From: a virus | IMG/VR virus record: IMGVR_UViG_3300028569_000046 | Location: 1 to 52,529 of that record | Direction: 5' to 3' (one strand) | DNA length: 52,529 nt | In this document: positions 13,751 to 20,706 of the stretch, piece by piece | Numbering within the stretch: position 1 is the first letter of the stretch | Layout: every line of letters begins with the position of its first letter | Position numbers and translations under genes: made by a program | Notes under the pieces: model-generated | Database searches by the model: none | What the model saw: only the letters and a program-made list of their open reading frames with translations | What the model was told of the DNA's origin: nothing

Positions 13751-14653
13751 ATGAAACTCGGATTGGTATGTATTAGCGAAATTCTTAAAGCAAATGAAAA
13801 AATTGCATTTAAGACAATGACGCGCAAAAGCTTTAACAGCATGGATCGCAATACGGCAATTGCAATTTTAAGTTCTCGCATATTGCACAACACAATTGTG
13901 GTGCGTCAAATTATTGCGCATCTTTCCAATGTTGGAATAAGTCATTACAGAATAAGCAGCTGTATGTTCCCGTTGGTTACGGATCCTTCATTGCAATTAT
14001 CTTATGCTGATCTGCCAGACATTGATGCTATTAAAAACAATTTGGAAAGTGCAGGATCACTTGCGAGGCAATGCAACATATCATTAAGTTGCCACCCAGA
14101 TCAATTTAATGTCCTTGCCAGCTACAATCCAAGTGTTGTGGAAAAAACAATTGTTGAATTAAATCATCAATCATATGTCCTTGATCTAATGGGTTGCGCG
14201 CAAGACTTATCTTCTCCAATGTGTTTACATCTTAATCGTGCTCCAGACTTTAAACGAGAAAGTTTGGAACAATACAAAGCACGATTTTTGACCAATTTGT
14301 CATGCTGCAGTGATGGTGTTCGTGCACGTCTTGTGTTGGAAAATGAAGATAAATCATTTTGGAATTGCCGCAATTTGTATGAACATTTTTCTGATGTCCG
14401 AGCATTGGTGTATGATAACTTACACGATGCTTGTAATCCATCGTGCGAAATGGAAAATATTATACAATTGTTTCGAGATACTTGGGCACAATATGTTCCG
14501 GTATTTCATTGGAGCGAAGGCATAAACGGATCGCGAGCGCATTGTGATCGTGCATCACACGTACCATCTTGTGTAACGGAAAATCTTGATTGTACATGGG
14601 AAGTGGAATTAAAAGCAAAGGATTTTGCTATACTGGAAATTTTAAATAAATAA
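13751..14653 (+). CDS. uvsE: UV damage endonuclease (UvsE/UvdE family)
   Basis: A 300-residue TIM-barrel endonuclease. It starts KLGLVCISE and carries the family signatures: HYRISSCMFP (65-74), CHPDQFN (114-120), VLENED (195-200), YDNLHDACNP (221-230) with ligands D222 and H225, HWSEG (253-257), H270 and E286 near the end. These are the metal ligands of the three-metal site. The enzyme nicks DNA 5' of UV photoproducts, giving the phage its own excision repair. The length matches bacterial and phage UvsE. It is followed 4 nt later by a phosphoesterase. Confidence 0.9.
   Translation: MKLGLVCISEILKANEKIAFKTMTRKSFNSMDRNTAIAILSSRILHNTIVVRQIIAHLSNVGISHYRISSCMFPLVTDPSLQLSYADLPDIDAIKNNLESAGSLARQCNISLSCHPDQFNVLASYNPSVVEKTIVELNHQSYVLDLMGCAQDLSSPMCLHLNRAPDFKRESLEQYKARFLTNLSCCSDGVRARLVLENEDKSFWNCRNLYEHFSDVRALVYDNLHDACNPSCEMENIIQLFRDTWAQYVPVFHWSEGINGSRAHCDRASHVPSCVTENLDCTWEVELKAKDFAILEILNK
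14645..14652 (+). promoter_or_regulatory. late-promoter-like AATAAATA box
   Basis: AATAAATA lies 5 nt before the ATG at 14658 and within the last codons of uvsE. It has the same spacing as at 2099, 4020 and 17493. Confidence 0.3.
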
Positions 14654-14657
14654 AGAT

Positions 14658-15176
14658 ATGAGCGTATATTTCATCGGAGACCCGCACCTAGGACACCGCA
14701 ACATTGCAAAGTTTCGACCTTTTGTAACTTCAACAGAGCACAACACACAATTGTTTCTTGACAGTTGGCATAAAACCATTAGGAAAAATGACATTGTTTA
14801 CTTTATGGGTGATGCTGCATTTGATAAAGAATCATTGGATTTGATTGGTAACCTGCGTGCCCGAAAGATTCTTATTAAAGGTAACCATGATAACATGGTA
14901 TCAACGGTGGATCAAGCCGCAGTATTTGAAGAAATTCATGGAATGCTTAAATACAAAGGAATGTGGCTGACGCACTGCCCAATACATCCGGATGAAATGC
15001 GTGGTCGCAAATGTAACATTCATGGCCATGTGCACAACAAAAGCATAATGAAAGGTTACGGTCCATGGAAGCGTCCTGACCGTAAATACATTAATACCTG
15101 CGTAGACGTTGTTTATCCAAAATATGGTACTATGTTTCTAAACTTGGAAGAAGTAAAAAGAATAATTAATTTGTAA
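14658..15176 (+). CDS. small metallophosphoesterase
   Basis: The 172-residue protein has the motifs GDPHLGH (7-13), FMGDAAF near 50, KGNHDN near 74, THCPIHP near 104 and HGHVH near 121, the compact phosphoesterase set of the YfcE type. It should hydrolyse phosphodiesters or phosphomonoesters with two metals. It directly follows uvsE and could process repair intermediates, but general nucleotide substrates are equally possible. Confidence 0.85.
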   Translation: MSVYFIGDPHLGHRNIAKFRPFVTSTEHNTQLFLDSWHKTIRKNDIVYFMGDAAFDKESLDLIGNLRARKILIKGNHDNMVSTVDQAAVFEEIHGMLKYKGMWLTHCPIHPDEMRGRKCNIHGHVHNKSIMKGYGPWKRPDRKYINTCVDVVYPKYGTMFLNLEEVKRIINL

Positions 15177-15188
15177 ATTTGATTTTTG

Positions 15189-15196
15189 TATAAATA
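15189..15196 (+). promoter_or_regulatory. late promoter TATAAATA of the lysis cassette
   Basis: A perfect late box in the gap before the holin-like gene, 48 nt upstream of its ATG. Late expression of lysis genes is expected. Confidence 0.7.
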
Positions 15197-15244
15197 CCAT
15201 TGATGATGCCATGTCGGTATCAGTAACAACAACAACACAAATAT

Positions 15245-15439
15245 ATGGACATACTACTTAATTTTATTTCTGAACAATCATGGTTTGGTATTGTAACTGC
15301 AGCTATTGCTCTTGCAAGTGCAATTGCAGCTGCGACACCTACACCAAAACCTGGAACTGTTCTTGCCAAATTGTACACCGTCATTGATTTTCTCGCTCTT
15401 AATATTGGTAATGCAAAGGATGATGGTACGAAAAAATGA
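15245..15439 (+). CDS. holin-like membrane protein (64 aa)
   Basis: The product has one hydrophobic helix (FGIVTAAIALASAIAAATP, residues 14-32) and then a polar C-terminal domain with TPTPKPG. Length, position directly before the spanin pair, and the late promoter suggest a holin or holin-like pore former. I know similar small proteins in T4-like phages annotated only as hypothetical, so the assignment is by context. The stop overlaps the i-spanin start. Confidence 0.55.
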   Translation: MDILLNFISEQSWFGIVTAAIALASAIAAATPTPKPGTVLAKLYTVIDFLALNIGNAKDDGTKK

Positions 15440-15669
15440 ACACGCTAAGTTTGTTTTTGGTTGCCATAACCGAACTTGCTGTACAGTATGGTGCTTATCT
15501 TAAAAGCAAAAGAGAAAATGAAATCGACAAAATTGAAGATGAAATTGATGCTCTCGCTGCTGATGGCAGTCCTGCTAGCAAATTGCGGATTGAACGGTTG
15601 GCCAAAAGAATCAAACGAAAGAGCGAACGGCTCAAATCTTTACACTCCGGAAACAGTAACATTAGTTGA
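15436..15669 (+). CDS. inner-membrane spanin (Rz-like)
   Basis: An N-terminal hydrophobic segment (LSLFLVAITELAVQYGAYL) acts as a signal anchor. It is followed by a highly charged coiled-coil region (ENEIDKIEDEIDALAAD; RIERLAKRIKRKSERLKSL). This is the layout of Rz-type i-spanins. The o-spanin gene begins inside it in another frame. Together the two would fuse the inner and outer membranes at the end of lysis. Known Rz proteins are longer, so this is a compact version. Confidence 0.7.
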   Translation: MNTLSLFLVAITELAVQYGAYLKSKRENEIDKIEDEIDALAADGSPASKLRIERLAKRIKRKSERLKSLHSGNSNIS

Positions 15670-15778
15670 AGGTATATCGTACCAATTTAAAGAAGGAGTG
15701 TTAATTGGTCGCGATGGAGAAAAATACCACAACGATTACAGCTATCGTAGAGCAATAATTATTGGTTCATACAAATAA
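15539..15778 (+). CDS. outer-membrane lipoprotein spanin (Rz1-like)
   Basis: The ORF lies in the +1 frame of the i-spanin gene and extends past its end. It starts MKLMLSLLMAVLLANC, a lipoprotein signal with lipobox LLANC and acylation at Cys16. The mature part is about 64 residues. Overlapping Rz/Rz1-type gene pairs are a hallmark of Gram-negative phage lysis. Only 131 nt are shared, so the pair is overlapping rather than fully embedded. Confidence 0.75.
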   Translation: MKLMLSLLMAVLLANCGLNGWPKESNERANGSNLYTPETVTLVEGISYQFKEGVLIGRDGEKYHNDYSYRRAIIIGSYK

Positions 15779-15800
15779 TTATCAAAATTCTACAAACTTA

Positions 15801-15839
15801 AAACCAAGAGGTACTTTATCCTCTTGGTTTTTTGTTTAA
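15801..15839 (+). terminator. intrinsic terminator after the lysis genes
   Basis: AAACCAAGAGG (15801-15811) pairs perfectly with CCTCTTGGTTT (15820-15830) around an 8-nt loop, followed by a T-rich tail (TTTTTTGTTT). It ends the lysis operon. Confidence 0.9.
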
Positions 15840-15850
15840 TACTTCTACAA

Positions 15851-15858
15851 TATAAATA
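15851..15858 (+). promoter_or_regulatory. late promoter TATAAATA
   Basis: A perfect late box right after the terminator, 6 nt before the ATG at 15865. Confidence 0.6.
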
Positions 15859-15864
15859 AACATT

Positions 15865-16098
15865 ATGTCTATAACATCACAATATCGAAAAATGTATCAA
15901 TCTCAAAGTCTTAAGGAAGGTGTATCTTATCAAGACATAAATGACGTTCTTAAAAACTTTCAAGATAAAGTTTTGGATCCTTTTATTTTGGATAAGGATC
16001 TCAATCAAGAACTTGTACTTCAATTGAAGGACATATATGATACAATGGATAAATTAATAAAAGGTGATCTTTTGGAATTAAGAAAAGGTGAACAATAA
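15865..16098 (+). CDS. helical hypothetical protein (77 aa)
   Basis: The product is mostly helical (YQDINDVLKNFQDKVLDPF; DIYDTMDKLIKGDLLELRK) and acidic. The late box upstream suggests a late protein, possibly a minor virion or assembly factor. No family is recognised. Confidence 0.6.
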   Translation: MSITSQYRKMYQSQSLKEGVSYQDINDVLKNFQDKVLDPFILDKDLNQELVLQLKDIYDTMDKLIKGDLLELRKGEQ

Positions 16099-16107
16099 TA
16101 CATTTTG

Positions 16108-16138
16108 TTGTTTACATACTTTTGAAATTTGATATAAT
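16108..16138 (+). promoter_or_regulatory. early promoter P7
   Basis: TTGTTTACA (hexamer 16111-16116) and TATAAT (16133-16138) with a 16-bp spacer, preceded by CATTTTG. No convincing gene follows before P8. Confidence 0.75.
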
Positions 16139-16140
16139 AA

Positions 16141-16300
16141 TATTAAGGTCTTAAAGGCGCCATAATGGCTTGACCTTGTTTTGTTATAAAACAAACATTA
16201 AAAGTACCGAAGGTTCCCGAAGGGATGACAAATGTGTGTATGATTCCTTCTATGGTAGGATTGGATGGTAATTTCCAACCGTAAAAAACCTTAAAATTTT
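16141..16300 (+). other. transcribed region without clear gene, possible small RNA
   Basis: Between promoters P7 and P8 there is no coding frame I trust on the + strand; only a 19-codon ATG frame is seen at about 16227. AAGGTC near the start pairs with GACCTT about 20 nt later. A second inverted element, TACCGAAGGTTCCCGAAGGGA, follows. It could be a small RNA or an eroded gene. Confidence 0.3.
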
Positions 16301-16330
16301 GTTTACAACCGCGGTAAAGTATGGTAGAAT
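16299..16330 (+). promoter_or_regulatory. early promoter P8
   Basis: TTGTTTACA (hexamer 16302-16307) and TAGAAT (16325-16330) with a 17-bp spacer. The next ATG is 9 nt downstream, so the leader is very short. Confidence 0.85.
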
Positions 16331-16339
16331 AGTACCGTA

Positions 16340-16651
16340 ATGACCGCCTACCCTTTGGAAGATTCACTCCGTTCTCGTAAGACTCCTATTTTTGGAGTCC
16401 GTGAAAAGACCTACGGAAAAACTCACGATGTCTATACAGGTGCACCATGCATTTGGTCCGCCGACAGAGGCGCAACTCATACGCTTTATTGCGGTGAAAC
16501 TGAAGGGCCGTTTCGGCGTCCTGGTACTGGAACGCGTCCTGCTCGGCTTCTTAAAACGGTTCTTTATGTAGGAACTGATGAAGAAAATGATGCAATTGTT
16601 TGGGAAAAATGGCACATTCAAACACTTTGGACCTTTGCTAACGACAAATAA
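16340..16651 (+). CDS. hypothetical protein (103 aa)
   Basis: The product has a basic N-terminal half (LRSRKTPIFGVREKTYGKTH), a middle with CIWSADRGATHTLYCGET, and ends LWTFANDK. No family is recognised. It stands alone between promoters P8 and P9, so it is a single-gene unit. Confidence 0.6.
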   Translation: MTAYPLEDSLRSRKTPIFGVREKTYGKTHDVYTGAPCIWSADRGATHTLYCGETEGPFRRPGTGTRPARLLKTVLYVGTDEENDAIVWEKWHIQTLWTFANDK

Positions 16652-16661
16652 TTGAAAAAAG

Positions 16662-16693
16662 ATGTTTACAGCTGCCATAGAATATGGTAGAAT
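16662..16693 (+). promoter_or_regulatory. early promoter P9
   Basis: ATGTTTACA (hexamer 16665-16670) and TAGAAT (16688-16693) with a 17-bp spacer. The leader GTAAGGAAATACCACAACATT matches P1. Confidence 0.85.
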
Positions 16694-16720
16694 ATCTTTG
16701 TAAGGAAATACCACAACATT

Positions 16721-17110
16721 ATGCACACACGTTCAACAATCTCAATTCAAACATCGGAAGATGCCATCCGCACCATTTATTGTCATTATGATGGTTACCT
16801 AAGTCACGTCGGCGCAATGCTGCATACATATTACAATACTGAAGAAAAGGCCAATGCACTAATTGACCTTGGAGATCTTTCCAGTCTTGATAAAAATATG
16901 ACGCCTGATCCAGATGCACGTCACAGCTTTGATCATAAGCAAACAGATGTGGTTGTAGCATATCATCGTGACCGCGGTGAAGCACTACACATTGACCGAT
17001 CCGTTTCAATTCATGAGATTGACAGTCAAGAGTATAACTACATTTTTAAGGACGGTGCATGGTACTATTGGACCAATGACACCAGGAAGCTTCAACTTCT
17101 TACATTTTAA
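16721..17110 (+). CDS. conserved phage protein (129 aa)
   Basis: The product begins MHTRSTISIQTSEDAIRTIY, then CHYDGYLSHVGAMLHTYYN, LIDLGDLSSL and VVAYHRDRGEAL. I recognise this motif series from a family found in many phages and mobile elements and annotated as hypothetical. A Cys/His/Asp cluster near residue 21 (CHYDGY) may be functional. It is the first gene behind promoter P9. Confidence 0.7.
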   Translation: MHTRSTISIQTSEDAIRTIYCHYDGYLSHVGAMLHTYYNTEEKANALIDLGDLSSLDKNMTPDPDARHSFDHKQTDVVVAYHRDRGEALHIDRSVSIHEIDSQEYNYIFKDGAWYYWTNDTRKLQLLTF

Positions 17111-17114
17111 AAGT

Positions 17115-17264
17115 ATGTCAAACGAACAATCTGAAATGAAAATTGGTGATATTATTGTAGGTGTCATTGTGTTTTTGCCTTCAATACTACTATTGTTATT
17201 TTCTCTGACCATTCTTGCCGGAATGATTACAGCGCTCGTAAAATTGATCACAATTTGGTTTTAA
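17115..17264 (+). CDS. small membrane protein (49 aa)
   Basis: A start 4 nt after the preceding gene gives MSNEQSEMKIGDIIVG and one long or two short hydrophobic helices (VIVFLPSILLLLFSLTILAG). The function is unknown. It is one of several coupled membrane microproteins here. Confidence 0.5.
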   Translation: MSNEQSEMKIGDIIVGVIVFLPSILLLLFSLTILAGMITALVKLITIWF

Positions 17265-17266
17265 TC

Positions 17267-17491
17267 GTGCACGTTCACCGACATTTTAAAACTATTGATG
17301 ATACATTGTTTCTTATAAACATATCATACCAATCGGATGATTCAATGATTGTTTTAAGCAATTTTACAATGCACTCAATAGTCGACAACATTGTCGGTCC
17401 TAATATTGTAAAAAAAGAGCTGAAAGATTTTGACGCGCTGGCCTTGTCTAATATTTTTGACATACTAATAGGCGATGGCGCATTAAGTTAA
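17267..17491 (+). CDS. hypothetical protein (74 aa), GTG start
   Basis: A GTG 2 nt after the previous stop is taken as the start; a TTG at 17255 inside the previous gene is an alternative. The product is acidic at the C-terminus (LKDFDALALSNIFDILIGD). No family is recognised. Confidence 0.45.
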   Translation: MHVHRHFKTIDDTLFLINISYQSDDSMIVLSNFTMHSIVDNIVGPNIVKKELKDFDALALSNIFDILIGDGALS

Positions 17492-17492
17492 C

Positions 17493-17500
17493 AATAAATA
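17493..17500 (+). promoter_or_regulatory. late-promoter-like AATAAATA box
   Basis: AATAAATA lies 5 nt before an ATG (17506) in a short intergenic gap. Confidence 0.35.
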
Positions 17501-17505
17501 AACTT

Positions 17506-17577
17506 ATGATATTTAAAACATACATTAAAGAAGGTTATAACAAAATACTATATAACATATATGAGAAACGCAGTTGA
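17506..17577 (+). CDS. possible microprotein (23 aa)
   Basis: ATGATATTTAAAACA begins a 23-codon frame (MIFKTYIKEGYNKILYNIYE). It overlaps the next gene start by 17 nt. It could be a leader peptide controlling that gene, or chance. Confidence 0.25.
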   Translation: MIFKTYIKEGYNKILYNIYEKRS

Positions 17578-17902
17578 CTACGAACACGGATTGGATCGAA
17601 AAAAAGTAGATCTTTCACCATCAACACTTGGCGGTTTTATGGAAGAACCGGATCAAATTGATGAAATTGACTTGTGGAAAAAAGAATGGACAGGAATGCC
17701 CGAATATGAAGAAGGTGAATATGTCTATAAAAGTATTCGCGTTCATTTTAACAATGAAGAAGATTATCTTGAGTTTTGCAATCTTATTGGACAACCAAAT
17801 ATGACTCTTAAAACAAAGAGCATTTGGCATCCTGCACAAGTGCGCGGCAAAAATTCATTGCTGCGATGGATTGATGGGGAGCAAGAAGATCAACTACCGT
17901 AA
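17561..17902 (+). CDS. conserved phage protein (113 aa)
   Basis: The N-terminal half is acidic. The C-terminal part (VHFNNEEDYLEFCNLIGQP then LKTKSIWHP) resembles a conserved module in large phages whose members read EEDY...LIGQ...KSIWxP, seen next to DNA-modification and nucleotide genes. It directly precedes the TAGT glycosyltransferase with 4 nt between them, so the two probably act together. Confidence 0.6.
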   Translation: MRNAVDYEHGLDRKKVDLSPSTLGGFMEEPDQIDEIDLWKKEWTGMPEYEEGEYVYKSIRVHFNNEEDYLEFCNLIGQPNMTLKTKSIWHPAQVRGKNSLLRWIDGEQEDQLP

Positions 17903-17906
17903 AGTT

Positions 17907-18812
17907 ATGAACCCACAATATCCTGTCTATATTATTTCCAAAGGTCGTGCTGATAGTCGAGTGACAAGTAGGTCGCTTGAACATATGAAAGTGCCATACA
18001 GCATTGTCATTGAACCGCAGGAATATGAAGCATATGCTGCTGTAATTGATCCTAAGAAAATTTTGGTTCTTCCGTTTAGCAACCATGGACTAGGTTCTGG
18101 ACCTGCTCGCAACTGGTGTTGGGAACATGCCAAAAGCTTAGGCTTTAAGCGCCATTGGTTAATGGACGATAACATTAACCGGTTTTACAGATTGCACAAA
18201 GGTCGCAGAATTATAGCCGAAAGTGGAACCATGTTTAAAGTGATGGAAGATTTTGTTGATCGGTATGAAAATGTGCCATTGGCAGGATTACAATACACAT
18301 TCTTTTGTGTTGATGGTTTTAAATATCCTGCATTTGCTGTAAACCGAAGAATCTTTTCCTGCATGCTTATTGAAAATGATGCTCCGTTTCGATGGAGAGG
18401 CAAATACAATGAGGACGTTGATCTTTCACTTCAAGTGCTTAAAGCAGGGCAATGCACAATATTGTTTAATGCGTTTCTGCAAATGAAAATGGCAACGCAA
18501 ACAGTCAAAGGTGGTAATACCGAAGAACTATACGGTAAAGGAAAAGCGGAAAACGGCAAAGGAACATTGGATAAATCTCAGCTGCTTGTCAATATGCATC
18601 CCGAACATGCAAAAATTGTTTGGCGCTACGGACGTTGGCATCACCATGTTGACTATGGCACATTGGTACACAATAAGCTTATTAAAAGAACCGACATTGA
18701 AATTCCTACCGGTGTTAATACTTATGGCATGAAACTTGTTGAAAGACCGTCTTGGGTCGGTATTAATGATAAGCCTAAAAAGACAAAGGTGACAAAAAAG
18801 AAAAAGGCGTGA
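17907..18812 (+). CDS. TAGT-type DNA-base glycosyltransferase (GT-A fold)
   Basis: The 301-residue product starts MNPQYPVYIISKGRADSRVT (ATG 17907, 4 nt after the preceding stop). It continues IVIEPQEYEAYAAVID, LPFSNHGLGSGPARNWCWEH and HWLMDDNI, the signature series of the TET/JBP-associated glycosyltransferases. The DD in HWLMDDN is the metal/donor motif of the GT-A fold, and NEDVDLSLQ near 170 is the likely catalytic acidic stretch. Family members glycosylate oxidised or hydroxymethylated bases in phage DNA. No TET/JBP oxygenase or cytosine MTase is in this window, so the acceptor base is unknown. The Lys-rich tail may bind DNA. Confidence 0.8.
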   Translation: MNPQYPVYIISKGRADSRVTSRSLEHMKVPYSIVIEPQEYEAYAAVIDPKKILVLPFSNHGLGSGPARNWCWEHAKSLGFKRHWLMDDNINRFYRLHKGRRIIAESGTMFKVMEDFVDRYENVPLAGLQYTFFCVDGFKYPAFAVNRRIFSCMLIENDAPFRWRGKYNEDVDLSLQVLKAGQCTILFNAFLQMKMATQTVKGGNTEELYGKGKAENGKGTLDKSQLLVNMHPEHAKIVWRYGRWHHHVDYGTLVHNKLIKRTDIEIPTGVNTYGMKLVERPSWVGINDKPKKTKVTKKKKA

Positions 18813-18897
18813 GATTTGCGAATTATGTGCGTCATCCAGCAATTTTGGCGCCAATTTCTGTCTAAAGCCGAAAAAAAGTGCATTTTGTTGAAAAAAG

Positions 18898-18929
18898 TTG
18901 TTTACAACTGCTGATTTTTATGGTAGAAT
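18898..18929 (+). promoter_or_regulatory. early promoter P10
   Basis: TTGTTTACA (hexamer 18901-18906) and TAGAAT (18924-18929) with a 17-bp spacer. From CATTTTG upstream to ACCACAAC downstream it is almost identical to P1, which is 16 kb away. Confidence 0.9.
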
Positions 18930-18953
18930 AGTCCTGTAAGGAAACACCACAAC

Positions 18954-19133
18954 ATGAACAACTACCCGACTCACGAAGAAATCGCCGCTCGAATATTGAC
19001 TCTTGTCAACGGTAACTTGAACTGCCCATGCGCACACAATCGCGAAAACCTGAATGACATTATTGTAGACTTGCAACGGTATCGCGAGAGCATTCCGACC
19101 GTGAGTGATTATGTGGAAAAAAATCTGCTCTGA
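18954..19133 (+). CDS. hypothetical protein (59 aa)
   Basis: The ATG follows the conserved P10 leader. The product is MNNYPTHEEIAARILTLVNG then a CPCAH pair and a helix. No family is recognised. Confidence 0.6.
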   Translation: MNNYPTHEEIAARILTLVNGNLNCPCAHNRENLNDIIVDLQRYRESIPTVSDYVEKNLL

Positions 19134-19173
19134 TTATTACAACAAAAACAAACAAAACAACAAAACGTATATT

Positions 19174-19584
19174 ATGAAACTAAACGATAAAGCACAAAAG
19201 ACATTGGAAATGCTACTTGCCGGTGGCGATGGTAAACCTAAAGCAGGTGGAATTGTATTTGGAACTACGGTAATTTACAATGCCGGGCGTGCCGCTGGAA
19301 TGAAATTCCGAGAAATTCAGGAAACTTTTATGACAGATGCTCTTAAAGTTGGCTATGGCAAATATGATTTGGTTGCTCTTAAACTGTTAAGTGAGTTTAA
19401 GACCGAAACATGTGCCGCGCCAAAACAACTTGCCGCAAAGAAAGTGGCAACCAAAGGTAAGCAAAAACCTCTTACCAAGGAGGAAAAATATCAAAAAATG
19501 CTTGAAGCTTCCGCGGACTGGGAGGTTGTATATTGTGCCGAAACGGAAGAAGCACGGGAAAAAGCAGAACAAATGTTTGAATGA
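19174..19584 (+). CDS. hypothetical basic protein (136 aa)
   Basis: The ATG at 19174 is preferred to an ATG at 19105 inside the upstream gene. The N-terminal 70 residues look like a compact domain (GGIVFGTTVIYNAGRAAGMK). The middle is Ala/Lys-rich (AKKVATKGKQKPLTKEEKYQ) and the C-terminus an acidic helix. It could bind nucleic acid. The function is unknown. Confidence 0.6.
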   Translation: MKLNDKAQKTLEMLLAGGDGKPKAGGIVFGTTVIYNAGRAAGMKFREIQETFMTDALKVGYGKYDLVALKLLSEFKTETCAAPKQLAAKKVATKGKQKPLTKEEKYQKMLEASADWEVVYCAETEEAREKAEQMFE

Positions 19585-19600
19585 AAGTTTTGAGGTTTTC

Positions 19601-19822
19601 ATGGAAGAAAAGATTAAAAGGATTATATCGGACTATCTTATTATTGATAGTTCAGAAATTTCCTCTGATCAAACATTTGCAAATCTAGGATTAGATTCGC
19701 TTGATATGGTGGAAATATTTCTTAAGATTGAAGACGAATTTGATATTGAAATCGGAGATGATGATTCTGATAAAATTCGCACCATAAGTTCTCTGGTCCA
19801 ATATTTAGAAAATTATGAGTGA
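19601..19822 (+). CDS. acpP: acyl carrier protein
   Basis: The 73-residue product has the four-helix ACP pattern and the phosphopantetheine site LGLDSLDMVE, with Ser33 as the attachment residue. It is acidic throughout, as expected. Size equals bacterial AcpP. No acyltransferase or fatty-acid gene lies nearby. It could divert host acyl metabolism, alter membranes, or serve an ACP-dependent acylation. It overlaps the exonuclease gene by 8 nt. The start ATG at 19601 lies 16 nt after the preceding stop. Confidence 0.9.
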   Translation: MEEKIKRIISDYLIIDSSEISSDQTFANLGLDSLDMVEIFLKIEDEFDIEIGDDDSDKIRTISSLVQYLENYE

Positions 19823-20423
19823 GGATATAAAATACCACGGCTACAAATATTGTTTTATTGATGTTGAAACTACAGGTCTTGACCGCAAGCTGCATAATAT
19901 TTTCCAAATTAGCGGAGTCGTTCTTGATTCCAACCTTAAGGAAATTGAAAGCTTTGACCTTAAGTTTAAACCGCACAGTTTGGAACATACTGAGCAAGGT
20001 GCGCTGGATGCCACAGGAATGACAATTGACGATTTGATTGCATTGCCTATGAAGTCACACGAAGCATATCAAGAGCTTATTAAAATATTGTCACGCCATG
20101 TCAATAAATTTGACAAAAAAGATAAAATGCATTTTGTTGCATACAATGCATCTTTTGACGGCGACTTTATGCGTGAATTTTTCGCAAAACATAATGATGC
20201 ATATTTTGGTTCATGGTTTTGGAATCCGCCGATTTGTGTAATGCTCGCGGCCGCTTGGTTTACTCAACGTGTGCGTGGAGCATTTCCCAACTTTAAATTG
20301 GGAACATTATGTCAATGCTCTGAAGTTGGATGGGATGAATCGCGAGCTCATGATGCGCAATATGACATTCGACAAACGGTCGGACTATTCCGATACTTAC
20401 ACGAGAATTTGTGCACATTATGA
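19815..20423 (+). CDS. DnaQ-like DEDDh 3'-5' exonuclease
   Basis: The 202-residue protein has the three exonuclease motifs. FIDVETTGLD carries D16 and E18 (Exo I). AYNASFDGDFM near 111 is Exo II. HDAQYDIRQT near 178 has the His and Asp of Exo III (DEDDh). This is the proofreading/RNase T-type fold. The gene begins within the end of the ACP gene. The substrate could be DNA ends or RNA; the main phage polymerase is not in this window. Confidence 0.85.
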   Translation: MSEDIKYHGYKYCFIDVETTGLDRKLHNIFQISGVVLDSNLKEIESFDLKFKPHSLEHTEQGALDATGMTIDDLIALPMKSHEAYQELIKILSRHVNKFDKKDKMHFVAYNASFDGDFMREFFAKHNDAYFGSWFWNPPICVMLAAAWFTQRVRGAFPNFKLGTLCQCSEVGWDESRAHDAQYDIRQTVGLFRYLHENLCTL

Positions 20424-20599
20424 AAATATTAGTATCAGGGAAAAATGGCAAACCTAAGATACGTACCGAGATTTGCATGTTTGTGTTTGAAGCATCTGAA
20501 GCAAAATATGTGAATGATCAGCGAGATGGAGACGCATATGTTGTACAATGTCCGGAATGTGAAGCATCTTTGTGGGTTGCCGCCAAATTTTTCCGCTAA
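20420..20599 (+). CDS. small protein with a CPEC motif (59 aa)
   Basis: The start overlaps the exonuclease stop (ATGA). The product begins MKILVSGKNGKPKIRTEI and ends with VQCPECEASLWVAAKFF, so a single CxxC is present. It may be a half zinc ribbon. The function is unknown. Confidence 0.55.
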   Translation: MKILVSGKNGKPKIRTEICMFVFEASEAKYVNDQRDGDAYVVQCPECEASLWVAAKFFR

Positions 20600-20650
20600 G
20601 TTTGTATACAGGCTATAGAATCTGAAATATTTTCATTTTGTTGAAAAAAG

Positions 20651-20682
20651 TTGTTTACAAACGCGGCAAAGTATGGTAGAAT
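20651..20682 (+). promoter_or_regulatory. early promoter P11
   Basis: TTGTTTACA (hexamer 20654-20659) and TAGAAT (20677-20682) with a 17-bp spacer, in the full CATTTTGTTGAAAAAAG...GTAAGGAAACACCACA context. Confidence 0.9.
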
Positions 20683-20706
20683 AGTCACGTAAGGAAACAC
20701 CACACC

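Noticed and set aside
16143-16367. A 74-codon minus-strand ORF over promoters P7-P8
   Set aside because: It runs through promoter P8 and the start of a plausible + strand gene. Its protein is not recognisable, and no promoter or ribosome binding site precedes it.
20601-20621. A second promoter TTGTATACA...TAGAAT just before P11
   Set aside because: The two elements are only 5 bp apart, so they cannot act as a -35/-10 pair. It may be an eroded copy of the cassette.
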